64,000 bases of DNA from Ophiosphaerella korrae. Taxonomy: Eukaryota > Ascomycota > Dothideomycetes > Pleosporales > Phaeosphaeriaceae. Below the pieces are notes generated by a model. The model had not been told where the DNA came from, made no database searches, and was given only the letters and a program-made list of their open reading frames with translations. The translations under genes were made by a program, and so were the position numbers. The stretch covers positions 124,001 to 188,000 of the forward strand of contig JALNQF010000036.1 in assembly GCA_028456385.1 (NCBI GenBank), read 5' to 3'. Positions 1 through 10,075 of the stretch are shown here, in pieces. Every line of letters starts with the position of its first letter. Position 1 is the first letter of the stretch.

Positions 1-534
1 AGAGGATAAAGGAGGAGTTCCAGTTCCACAATCTGCGCATGTACCCCTACGACAACGACGAAGATGACTCAGAGGAGGCCGCTCTGAAGACCTCCATCAG
101 GGTGCGTATTGCGGCAGATCGTATTAACCAAAATGCTAATGCACCGTAGGAACATTTGCCTTTCGCTGTCGTTGGCTCTGAGCGAACTGTCGTCGTGAAT
201 GGTAGGAACGTTCGTGGCCGCCAGAACAAGTGGGGTATCATCAACGGTACGCTGCAGCCAGATCATCGTTGTAAAATCACCTATCTAACAACTTACAGTC
301 GAAGACGAGACCCACTGTGAATTCGTCTACCTACGTAACTTCCTCACGCGCACCCACTTGCAAGATCTTATCGAGACCACTGCGCAAATTCACTACGAGT
401 CCTTCCGTGCCAAGCAGCTACTTGCGCTCAAGGAGAGCTCTGCCGTTGGTGGCCACTCTTCTCGCCCCATCTCTCCTTCCGCCGATCGTGAACTTAGCAG
501 GAACAGTCAGCGTATGACCATGAACGGGTACTAG
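1..534 (+). CDS. CDC11: Septin, Cdc11/AspA type (3' part)
   Basis: This is the C-terminal part of a septin, a GTP-binding filament protein that builds collars and rings at septa and hyphal necks. The gene enters from the left edge, so the start, P-loop and most of the GTPase domain are missing. The reading begins at base 3 and uses exons 3-101, 150-246 and 299-534, with introns 102-149 and 247-298 that have GT-AG ends. The septin-specific stretches are the F-H-N-L-R-M-Y-P segment at the start, the V-V-G-S-E block and the G-R-x-x-K-W-G-I-I-N block. Septin unique-element residues around LRNFLTRTHLQDLIE follow. The protein ends in a Ser-rich tail finishing RMTMNGY and has no long coiled coil, which favours the Cdc11/AspA class over Cdc3 or Cdc12. 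Septin identity is secure; the subclass is an inference from the tail. Confidence 0.88.
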
Positions 535-1111
535 GATTACCCGCATCATAATCGAGTTGATAGCACAGGAGCGAAACCGAATGGACCTCCACCCCGGATG
601 GAGAGACCACCTCCGACAATGGACGCCATGTCTGGACACACCTTAATCAACTGACTGGGGCAATAAGCGAAGAGGAAGGGGGCGTGAGAGGATGGCAGAG
701 CTTGATACCAGTGCATTAATTAGCACCAAGACCAGAGGGCTGTGGAACACTCTACTTTCTACACTTGACATTTGCTTCACTACTATTTTAGTTTCAATGA
801 GTTCCTTACCATTTTCTCCTATGTTCGAGCACGGTGTTTACTGGTTATACCCAGCTTGAAATCATCTAGGGTAGTGTTTGAAAGTAATGTTCACAAATAC
901 CGCTCCTTGATCTCGACATTTAGACCAGATCACGACGCCAAATCTTCCCTTCGACCGCCATGCAATGTGTGTGGGGCCTTTCCCCTCAATGACCGTCTGA
1001 GCTTGATCCAAACCAATCCAGGGCGACCATTGCTGCGAGTCTACTGTTGCTTCTTGCCTCGTAATGTTTTACTGCTCTGACCAACCCCATCCACCTTTCA
1101 CCTTTCACCTT
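535..1111. other. Intergenic, convergent 3' flanks
   Basis: This stretch lies between the septin stop and the stop of the reverse-strand Lto1-like gene, so both genes end into it. An open frame of 102 codons at 772-1080 has no recognisable protein features, and I take it as chance. I see no RNA gene. Confidence 0.6.
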
Positions 1112-1116
1112 TCACC
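1093..1116. repeat. Heptamer tandem repeat over the LTO1 stop codon
   Basis: The unit ACCTTTC is repeated three times plus a partial copy. The array covers the last codons and the TGA (1112-1114) of the Lto1-like gene on the other strand. Gain or loss of a 7-bp unit would change the C-terminus. Confidence 0.8.
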
Positions 1117-1675
1117 GAATCAACCGTAACCCAGCAAAATCCTCCATACTGTCACCTCCCTTCTTCTCACCCTCCTTCAATCGCAAACCTCTTGCCTTCC
1201 CTTGTGCAACCACACCATCATCAGTCCCCTCCCCGACAATACGCTCAATAACCTTTGCTTTCGCCCCCGCCCTCTTGACCCGATCCTCAAAATCTGCAAC
1301 CCCCTCCTCGGTATTCTCCATTGCAAACGTAGCAGGATCAGTCAACGAATGTAGCAGCACAACATTATTCCGTAGGCGCGTGTTGTCTGAGAGATTTGGC
1401 AGCGATTGTTCCTCTGTTTTGTTGCCTCCAACTTTTGGTTTAATGAGTGTTCGTGCGCCCCATACCGCGCTGCGGCCATGGAGGGCACCAAGCGAGGCGA
1501 ATTTCTCGAACCCGTTTTCGAGGCCGAAGATGCGGCCTTGGGTGCGGCCGGCTAGGGCACCGGCGCGGGTACCCGAGGTGTAGGCTGTGGTGTAGAGGGT
1601 GTCTTCAAGGGTCAGAAGGGTATCGAAGGGGTCCTCGGTTTGGGCTAGGTTCTTAGGTTCTTGTTTTGCTGACAT
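1112..1675 (-). CDS. LTO1: Lto1-like Fe-S assembly adaptor (Yae1/Lto1 family)
   Basis: The protein of 187 residues is related to yeast Lto1 and human ORAOV1. Lto1 pairs with Yae1 and links the cytosolic Fe-S targeting complex to the ABC protein Rli1/ABCE1. The mark of the family is clear near residues 33-60: glycines spaced every four residues (G-x3 repeated) within a stretch after DPFDTLLTLEDTLY. I start at the Met before S-A-K-Q-E-P; an upstream Met at 1768 is in frame, but its extra 31 residues look like 5' leader. There is no intron. The tail after residue 100 is charged and poorly conserved. It ends with an acidic-aromatic MEDF followed by seven more residues; in yeast the extreme C-terminus is used for Fe-S targeting. 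The gene diverges from the tRNA synthetase gene and shares its 460 bp promoter region. Confidence 0.8.
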   Translation of the reverse strand: MSAKQEPKNLAQTEDPFDTLLTLEDTLYTTAYTSGTRAGALAGRTQGRIFGLENGFEKFASLGALHGRSAVWGARTLIKPKVGGNKTEEQSLPNLSDNTRLRNNVVLLHSLTDPATFAMENTEEGVADFEDRVKRAGAKAKVIERIVGEGTDDGVVAQGKARGLRLKEGEKKGGDSMEDFAGLRLIR

Positions 1676-2137
1676 TTCAGGGGGGTTTGGTTTAATATTT
1701 TTGGTGGGTTGGAAGAGTGAGATCTTTGCCAGTTGGTATGCGTTTATGAGATGTTTGAGAGGACTCAAATAATATGTTTGGAGCCCTGAAAACTACAGGC
1801 ACAATATTCAAAGCGTTTAAACCATGAAATGAATGCTTTCAGTTCATATTGAGATATCCTGATCATGCCCAATTATTTCGCAGCTTCAGGGTCTGGTGTT
1901 GTGGCGTAAATGTGGCGCATGCGTGGTGGGGTAGTCTGCAATTGGAGGGGCAGCTTTGAGTTCGGAGCTTGAGTCATCCAATATCTACAACACCATAGAC
2001 CTCTATAACCACGATAGATTCTAGAATAATCCTCTATATTAGACCACAGAAGCCCAAATCACGGATTCCAGGCCGAACGCCTTGGGACACTCGAAGTAGC
2101 GTACCGCCGCGAACGTAGCACAGCGCGCCCTCACACA
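1676..2137. promoter_or_regulatory. Shared divergent promoter region, LTO1 / MetRS
   Basis: The 460 bases separate two genes transcribed away from each other, so both promoters must lie here. I could not assign a specific factor site. Confidence 0.4.
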
Positions 2138-4092
2138 ATGACTGAAAAGAAGAAGATACTGCCCGTAGAAGGCGAGCGGAATGTGCTGATTACCAGCGCA
2201 TTGCCATACGTCAACAACGTTCCCCACTTGGGCAATATTATTGGAAGTGTATTGTCAGCCGATGTGTTCGCCCGGTTCGCGCGAGCTCGAGGCTACAATA
2301 CACTCTACGTTTGCGGCACTGACGAGTACGGCACTGCGACAGAGACAAAGGCAATTGAAGAAAAAATCACTCCGCAACAGCTGTGCGACAAGTATTTTGC
2401 GCTTCATTCAGAGGTTTACGAGTGGTTCAACATCAGCTTCGATCACTTTGGTCGCACTCCGACACAACACCAAACAGACATCGCCCAAGACATCTTTACA
2501 AAGCTCTACAAGAACGGCTACCTGGAGGAACAAACAACAACACAGCCGTACTGCGAGACACACAAGAGCTTCCTGGCAGATCGATTTGTTGAGGGCACGT
2601 GCCCATTGTGTGGCTACGACGACGCACGAGGAGATCAATGTGACAAGTGCGGACACTTACTAGATCCCCTCGAGCTCAAGAACCCGCGCTGTAAGCTGGA
2701 TGGGGCTACACCTGTACCGCGAGAGACAAAGCACGTATATCTATGCCTTGACAAGCTACAGCCTGCGGTGGAAAAGTGGTTCAAAGACACGAGCCAATCA
2801 GGCAACTGGAGTTCCAATGGTGTTCAAATCACAGCATCATGGCTAAAAGAGGGTCTCCGGCCTCGTGGCATAACTCGTGATCTGAAGTGGGGCACTGTAG
2901 TACCTCTTGAGGGCTACAAGGACAAGGTCATGTACGTGTGGTTCGACGCATGTATTGGCTACGTATCCATCACAGCAAATTACACAGATGAATGGGAGAA
3001 GTGGTGGCGTAATCCTGAGCAAGTGAAACTCTATCAATTCATGGGTAAAGACAACGTACCATTCCATACGGTCGTGTTCCCAAGTTCGCAGATCGGCACC
3101 AAGGACAAGTGGACGATGCTCAATACCATCTCCACAACCGAATACCTCAATTACGAGAAGGGAAAATTCTCCAAGTCAAGAGGTATTGGTGTCTTTGGCA
3201 CTAACGCAAAAGAGACCGGTATTCCATCGGATGTATGGCGCTACTACCTGCTTTCACATCGGCCAGAGACTGGTGATACCGAGTTTGAATGGGATGGGTT
3301 CATCGCAGCGAATAACAATGAGCTTCTCAAGAATCTTGGTAACTTCGTTAACCGAGTCATAAAATTCGTCAACTCCAAAGTATACAATTCAGTGGTTCCT
3401 GACTACGCCAAATTCGAGGACGACTACTTCACAGAGCACAAGAAGAAAGTCAACGAACTTCTAAAAAGGTATATCGAGGAGCTCGAAGACGTCAGGATTC
3501 GCGCTGCACTTAGCACAGCCCTCCATGTCTCTAGTCAAGGCAACCAACTGCTACAGGATAATCGTCTTGACAACAAATTGGCGACCGAACAGCCTGAACG
3601 TTGCGCTGCCGTTGTTGGACTGGCCTTGAGCCATATCCATCTCCTTGCAAGCTTGATCCAACCATATATGTAAGTCTGGCCTAACGTTGACCTATTCATA
3701 TCTAATACCACTGTTATAGGCCTGATACTACCGCATCCATACTCTCCCAGCTCAACGTCGAGTTCCTCATTATCCCGGATAACTGGGAGGCGCGCTCTCT
3801 ACCAGTTGGCCACAAGATCGGTGCTGCTGGCTACCTATTTTCACAAATCAAGGCCGAGAAAGAACAAGAGTGGCGAGAGCAATTCGGCGGCGAAGAAGCA
3901 CGCAAAGCAAAGGAAGAAAAGGCACGCAAAGCCGCCGCGAAAAAGGCAGACAAGGAAAAGAAAAAGGCGAAGAAGGCTGCGGGGGCTCAGGGTGTGGAGG
4001 GAGCTGAGAAGGGGAAGGATGGGCCTGCTGCGAAGACGGCCGAGGAGGAGGTGGCAAGAGGTGTTGAGCAGGTGAGTTTGCAAACATCATGA
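2138..4092 (+). CDS. MES1: Methionyl-tRNA synthetase, cytosolic
   Basis: This enzyme charges tRNA-Met with methionine using ATP. The protein is 634 residues. Exon 1 is 2138-3669, a 50-base intron (GTAAGT...TATAG) follows, and exon 2 is 3720-4092. The class I HIGH motif reads HLGN at residues 30-33, and the KMSKS loop reads KFSKS near residue 343. A knuckle-type zinc domain with C-x2-C and C-x2-C pairs lies near residues 155-172. The anticodon-binding helical domain follows. The tail of exon 2 is rich in Lys, Ala and Glu, which looks like an RNA- or partner-binding extension. The N-terminal GST-like domain of yeast Mes1 is absent, as the protein starts right before the catalytic core. A donor-like GTGAGT at 4072 leaves room for an alternative last exon; I end at the TGA read straight through. 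Confidence 0.95.
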
Positions 4093-4768
4093 TGGCCAGC
4101 TGTGAGAATGTATTATTGGAGCTCAACGGTAAAGAGGTTCGTGAGATGTGTTAGTAGATTTCAATATACAATTTTGAATAAGGGTGTTCTTTTGCGTATC
4201 GAAGCGAGTATAGAATGTGGAAGCGTAGTTGTTGTAAGGCGTTAGTAGGCCTCTCAAATCAATCGGCATTATTAGCTGGCGACTTAGAGAAAGCTTTTTC
4301 AACTTCTCTCTGTGTTTCCGTTCTGATATATCTACCAATATAATAAGTAGCGCCGTAATTGCTTTTTCGAGCACAAGTAATTAGAAGTGTGTATATCTGT
4401 TCGTTGTCGACCGGTAAAATAAGATATATAGACTACCCGAACCTGCCATCGAGCGGATGTGGTGCGCAGAGCTAGGGGCTTACCGTGGTGTTTCTCTGAC
4501 GTATTATAATATAGAAGATATCATCCTCTCTAGGGATGCATCTCAAGTAGCAGTGAATCTCTGAAACTTCAGCTGTGGCGGGTCTATTACTACAGTCATG
4601 AGTCAGGTGAAAGAACAATCACACTACGAACAAACGCTGCTGCCTTGTTTGAGGCCAAGTCATCACGAAGCCCCCTGCCTACATTTACGATAATACATCT
4701 ACACCTTCTCGACCCTTCTGATCGCTCTGGTCCGCGCCCTTCTACCTCTAATTCCATATCTATGCCCC
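4093..4768. other. Intergenic region
   Basis: The sequence is AT-rich after the tRNA synthetase stop, then rises in CT content before the transporter start. No gene or RNA was recognised. A reverse open frame at 4123-4374 has no protein-like character. Confidence 0.5.
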
Positions 4769-6795
4769 ATGGAGGATTCCTATCATCATGCACTCGGGGA
4801 AATCTCCTCAACGAGCGCATACCGGCGCCAGCGTCGAAGTAGCAATGGCCTCGATAGGATCGAAACTATCCGCCCCGTGGCGCGGCGTGATCCAGACCAG
4901 CTTGCCGGACCGAGGCAGATGGAGGCAATCACCCTGATTTGGACGAAGAAGTGGCTATTAACTGCATATATCCTGTACGTGTTCTCTCTATCTCCAATTT
5001 AATCGCACTAAATTCGATTAATGAATCGACTGTCCAGTGCTGACCTAATGGGACTAGAATGTGGATAATCACTTTGATAAAGACACTAGGTGAGGTTATC
5101 GTCATCGAAGTGATTAACCAAACTCTTGAAAGGCAAAATTCTAAAGTGCTGTTGCGTGTCTCAAACGGTGTCGCGTTGGTAGTTTCTGGGATGGCTACGG
5201 TCCTATTAGCTAAACTTATTGACGTTTGGGGAAGGCCTTACGGGTTCCTCCTCTGCCTCATATTAGTGGAGACGTGTGAGTATACCCGTATCGGCCATAC
5301 AATTATAAATGATACATGAAATTTTCAAAGATATGTGCTAACTTTATACCCAGCTTTAATCACGATGGCTATAAGTCAGAATATCCACCTTCACTTTGCC
5401 GCCATGATCATCGCCCGCGCTAGTTCATATGGGATGGACTACGTGCTCGATATCATAATCGTAGATACATCCGCGCTTGAGAATCGACTGGTCTGGTTTG
5501 CTATCAAGAGAAGCACAATTATGTTCCGCAGTATCTTTGGTTGGCCACTGATAAAGCTCTTTGTGATAGATAAACCTTCTAACTGGGGCATCGTGGCTTC
5601 TGCTATCGCAGTACTCGTTGTATGCCTTCCATTTTATGTTATTCTTCACCATCTGGGCATCGAAGCGCACAAGAACGGGGCTCTCTCAAAGGTCAAGGGT
5701 GGTAGAACTCTCAAACAGAACATCATGTTTTGGTGCATTGAGCTCGATGGTGAGCGTTACCCACCCCGGGTGTTTGATTTATGAGTTCAAACTAATATAT
5801 TTGCAGTGATTGGCATGATTTTGATGCTTCATGGCTGCTGCTTCTTGCTGGTATCTTGCAGCCTCCAAAGTGGGGGTAGGGAGATCCGCTGGCCTGCCCC
5901 TGTGAGCGTTAGGATGGCTATCTGCGGCTCCATACTGATCATTCTTTTCATTTTATGGGAACGATTTTGGGCACCGAAGAAATTCTTTACTTACAATATC
6001 TTGAAGCACCGTTCGGTGATTGGAGGGTATCTTCTGAGCTTGAGTATCAATACCGTTACCTCGTAAGTTAAGAGTAAATATTAAAGCCACCAGAGAAATA
6101 CTAACGCGTAGAACTGCAGAGTAACTTGGAAGTGACACCGAGAGTATTTGAAAGTCGTCTTCGATATATTTGGTGACAACAACGAGAATATGGTCCTGAT
6201 GCGCGCTCCCGTAATCGGTATTTGGGGGATTATCATGGCCCTTAGCTTCAAATACACTGACAGATATAAGTGGGCTAGCACTTTAGCTACGCCTATTTTT
6301 CTCATGATCCACATCCTGCTCATTGAGTTCCGACATCCGACCACATATGTAGGCTTGTTAGTCCTGGTACAGGTATGCAGTGGCATGTGCATAGCGACCC
6401 TCGAATTGATTCCGTACGCCTCCATCATGGCAACTGTTCCACAGGAGAGCCTGGTATATGCCCTCGCATGTTTGGCACCATTCTACTCCATGGGTGATAG
6501 CACAGGCAAGGCGATTGCAAATCGTCTTCATGATAAGGTTATTCTCAAGAAACTCCAATCATACTTACCTGGGGTAACACCAAAACAAATGGGAGAGATC
6601 TCGGATAACATCTTGGCCAAAAATCGGGACAGAGACTCTTTAACGGCGAAGGCTTATATCATAGCCTATACAGATTTTCAGAGGCACATTCTGTTCACCG
6701 GAATAGGTGCGCTCATTCCTTGTTTCCTGTGGATTTCATTGCTTAAGAACAAACGTTTAAGCGATCACCCGGCCCGAAGAGGACTACAAGCGTGA
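4769..6795 (+). pseudogene. Siderophore-iron transporter-like MFS gene with one in-frame stop
   Basis: The gene belongs to the Sit1/MirB/Arn group of the major facilitator superfamily, proton-driven importers of ferric siderophores. I read five exons: 4769-4974, 5058-5275, 5354-5749, 5807-6062 and 6120-6795. All have GT-AG introns and phases that add up, giving 583 codons, the usual family length. Supporting segments are I-W-T-K-K-W-L-L-T-A-Y-I in exon 1, L-I-D-V-W-G-R-P-Y-G-F, then Y-G-M-D-Y-V-L-D, W-E-R-F-W-A-P-K and Y-L-K-V-V before a run of membrane helices. The break is a TGA at 6133-6135, inside the loop just after the V-T-W of exon 5. No alternative splice removes it. Several residues usual for the family in the first helix also differ. 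Either this is a recent pseudogene or it needs stop readthrough; I favour the first. Confidence 0.75.
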
Positions 6796-7015
6796 GGTTG
6801 TATCTTCTCAGTCTACTTCATGAGGAAGGATATACTGAGATCAAAATCTTTTGATATATCGGGGATTTACTTGTCAAGGAGTTACTTCATATGGACGATT
6901 ACATTGAGAGGCCGATATCGTTTGTAGATTACCGAGACAATAGACTTAGTGGGGTAGACTATAGGGGTAGAAGCTCTGTAAAACAAAATTGGCACCTGTA
7001 CAAATGAATCCACTT

Positions 7016-8317
7016 CTACCATCCTTCTAAGTCTTCTTCATTTATCTCTAAACTTGGAGGCATTACGGGCATGCCCAACTTTAGCGCCTTGGCCATTGGG
7101 TCATTGACCAGTAATTTCTCCACATTCTCATCAGTACTTACATCTTGCCGCACCCTCTCATACGCCATGCGACTTGGTTTATCCACAACATCAGAGAACT
7201 TCTGCCGCCGAGCTTCACTCCAAGCATTCAACAGTACATTATCATTTTCCGCTTGGCCAGAGAGAATGTGCGAAAGGACTTTCGCAAGTGAAGAAGCGTC
7301 TGCAATACCAGATGCAAGACCCAGCCCGGCATATGGATTAGTCAAGTGAGCTGCATCACCCACCAGACAAACGCGTCTGGAATACAGACTCGAGGCAATA
7401 CGTTGTTGTGCTTTATATGGCGCTATTCTTATCAATTCGAACGCCTGATCTCCGTTTGTGTCTAGCCCTTGGTTCGGCAGCATGAATTTTAGCTTTTCAA
7501 CAGCTGTATCTTTTATCTCTTGTTCTGATTGTCCGAGAGGTGCGCCGTAGGATACGCGCCATAACGCTCGTGAGCCTTGTGTTTCGGGGTTGTTGATGCG
7601 CCCGATTAATCCATAGTGAACCGGGTCGATTACGAAATTTGCATCGAAGAAACCGTGGGAGTGGAAGTCGAAATATAAGTCAGTAGCAATGAGCTGCGCA
7701 TCCAAAGTTTGTCCTGTAAACTCCACACCCAGTAATTTTCGCACAAGAGAGTGCCCACCATCTGCACCTACAAGGTAGGCCGCTTCCATAGTCTCAGAAG
7801 TAGATGCAGAAGTAGAGGATATCGTTACAGACACACTGTTGGTGTTGTGTACCTCAAATCCTGTCACTGACGAGCCTAGCCGGACTTCAACATTTTTTAA
7901 TCCCACCAACTTCTTCATCAAAACCTCTTGGAATCGCCCCTGTGGTAAGAGCAATTGCCCCTTCCCTTTCATTCCTTCTCCCTCATTATTGAACGTCTTG
8001 CTCGCAATCACGTGGCTACCATTCGCAACACTCTTTCGAAAACACAAACCAGAACTCAGGCTTCCTGCTGCGATGAGTTCAGGTAGTAGGCCAGGTACCC
8101 TAGATAAAATGGGGTAAGTGGGAGGCTGGTGGGCCATTGCACGGGTTGAGGTGTAACCTGGAGAGTTTGGCTCGATGACAATGATGTCGTTCGGAATCGG
8201 AGAGGCGGTAGAAAGAAGGAGTGCAAGAAAGAGGCCAACGCAGCCACCACCTGCTATTATGATAGGCAGGGTGGGTTTTGGTTCAATATCATTTGTGGAA
8301 GAGTGTGCGATTGCCAT
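7016..8317 (-). CDS. FAD-dependent monooxygenase (PHBH/UbiH fold)
   Basis: This 433-residue intronless protein is a group A flavin monooxygenase, which hydroxylates aromatic or polyketide substrates with NAD(P)H and O2. The N-terminal dinucleotide site is seen as I-I-A-G-G-G-C-V-G near residues 19-27. The family's DG motif is VGADGG near residue 188, and the GD motif is L-V-G-D-A-A-H near residue 322, followed by N-P-Y-A-G-L-G-L that wraps the flavin ribityl chain. There is no signal peptide or membrane anchor. The substrate cannot be told from the sequence. The gene sits next to a broken MFS transporter but faces it tail to tail, and no polyketide synthase or NRPS is within reach. It appears intact. 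Confidence 0.9.
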   Translation of the reverse strand: MAIAHSSTNDIEPKPTLPIIIAGGGCVGLFLALLLSTASPIPNDIIVIEPNSPGYTSTRAMAHQPPTYPILSRVPGLLPELIAAGSLSSGLCFRKSVANGSHVIASKTFNNEGEGMKGKGQLLLPQGRFQEVLMKKLVGLKNVEVRLGSSVTGFEVHNTNSVSVTISSTSASTSETMEAAYLVGADGGHSLVRKLLGVEFTGQTLDAQLIATDLYFDFHSHGFFDANFVIDPVHYGLIGRINNPETQGSRALWRVSYGAPLGQSEQEIKDTAVEKLKFMLPNQGLDTNGDQAFELIRIAPYKAQQRIASSLYSRRVCLVGDAAHLTNPYAGLGLASGIADASSLAKVLSHILSGQAENDNVLLNAWSEARRQKFSDVVDKPSRMAYERVRQDVSTDENVEKLLVNDPMAKALKLGMPVMPPSLEINEEDLEGW

Positions 8318-8559
8318 GGCTTATGTGCGAAGCGAGTATTGCCTTAAGATTCTTGTATGGTGGCGGTTATGAATCTAGTAGTAGAATGTAGGATGTGAGG
8401 AGAAATGCATTCCTTCATTTTTATATATCTGGCGGGCTTCGCATATACTTGCTGTTGAGCTGTAAGCCGATTCCGGACCGGGTGTGGGGAACCGGGTGTC
8501 ACTACATGGCTTCCGATATTCATGCAACACTATTTCCATTCATGTTCAACTACCTAGTA
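8318..8559. promoter_or_regulatory. Upstream region of the monooxygenase
   Basis: This is the 5' flank of the reverse-strand monooxygenase gene, bounded by the inverted-repeat element. No specific operator was recognised. Confidence 0.3.
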
Positions 8560-8760
8560 ACGTAGATGGCAAGCGAGCAGCGCCCCTCACCAACTTTGCG
8601 CGCATACATTATCTCAACGTACAATGGCTCAACGCGGCGTTACTCAATTAGCTTCAAACGAAGCAGATATCCAGCTTGCTATCTTTTCTATTGGGTCAAA
8701 TTAAATACAGGGTAGTAACCTACAAGTTGGTGGAGGGCGCCGCTCGCTTGCCATCTACGT
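8560..8760. mobile_element. MITE-like element with ~38 bp terminal inverted repeats and TA target duplication
   Basis: The left end from 8560 reads ACGTAGATGGCAAGCGAGC and continues through a GC-rich stretch to ACCAACTT near 8596. The right end (8724-8760) is its near-perfect reverse complement, with about three mismatches. A TA lies directly outside each end (8558-8559 and 8761-8762), the target duplication of Tc1/mariner-type elements. The ~125 bp interior has no open frame. The size and structure are those of a non-autonomous miniature element. I found no second copy in this window and no transposase. Confidence 0.8.
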
Positions 8761-10075
8761 TACGTGAATTCATATGTCCTTTTGTCCAAAATTGACTATT
8801 CACTGTTCACTCTATAAGAAAATTACCCTCAGGAGAGCGCGCCTCAAGAAAATCAGTGCATACCGATTGCTTCCAGCTGCAGTATACAACACTACTTAAC
8901 GAAAGTGCGCAATGATCCCAACTTTGCTCTTAATTAGAAGTAGAACAATTTGAACACCGCTCTACATAGCGCTGAGGTGATAACTGAACATCATAAGTCA
9001 TTTGCTAATCTGATTCTGCGCATCATTCCTATACCCTTCACCAACTTTGAACTGTTGAACAAACAAGTATAAACCGTTTTTAATGAAGTGGGTTATGATC
9101 ACCTTTGCTGAGGTTTACCCTTATAGAATGGTATTCCGCCAGAACACGCAGGAAATGAGACAGAAGTGATGCCAAAATTTGGAACCAGCCGCGAGTCCTC
9201 TTATGGCGAAGACGAAAGCCAGTGAAGTAAGAGTGACAGCAACTTTATTCCATTGCTCCTCGATAGGACTTTGCCAATTCCTCTATATGAAGTATAACGG
9301 CTGGACTGCTCATAGACGAATCATGGGCAACCGATGACACGGGCAACTACGATTTGGTGACTTGATACTTCTCTGATGCTATCTCGTAATGTATTTTAGG
9401 ATTGGGAGCGTACTTTAATATACCTATGGTTGTGTTTGAGTAGCCCTGCTGACCCGCTGTCGAACGAGTTGGATCCTGTCAGGTAAAGTTCGTTGGCTAT
9501 TTGGAGAATAAAAACTCTACACAGACATACTATGAACAAGTAAATGAAGCTAAGTTTACCGGTGCCATTTCTTTGAAAAATACCATTCAACAGGTAATTA
9601 ATTAGTTTCAGTGATTTACATAGTATTTCATCCTCCTGAGAATTGAGCTGTTCCCTGACTGTACCTATGTTGCATATTGGTCTTCTATCGTCAGCCTAAT
9701 AATTATACAAGATATACTCCTTTCCCAAGCATTCTTTATCCCTTTTAATACTAGCCAATCTATCAAAATATCAGGGTCTGTTACACTTAATGGGCACGCG
9801 GTGGGGTCTGTAACACAGTCCCAACAACTTGAAAAGAGTTTCTTCTCTCAAAAGCGAGCTAACTCTCACAAAAGCAAAAAAACGCCTACCTTAGTCTTAG
9901 ATAGCGAGCGTATAAGCACCTAGTATATTTCAGCCACCATATGCATAAGCTCACACGTCAATGCAATTAGCACCCCACTTCCTTCGACAACTCAGCCTTG
10001 AGCGAAGACATCTAAACATCCAGAAAAATTGGTAATAGTCCATACAACACGGAAGGCTATAAGAGCATAGAAAGA
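8761..10075. other. AT-rich intergenic region
   Basis: There are 1.3 kb without a supported gene. The sequence is AT-rich with many stops in all frames. A short partial repeat of GGGTCTGT(T/A)ACAC occurs near 9773 and 9810. Nothing else stands out. Confidence 0.5.

Noticed and set aside
772..1080. 102-codon forward open frame between septin and LTO1
   Set aside because: No domain, no signal peptide and odd composition; it lies between two gene 3' ends.
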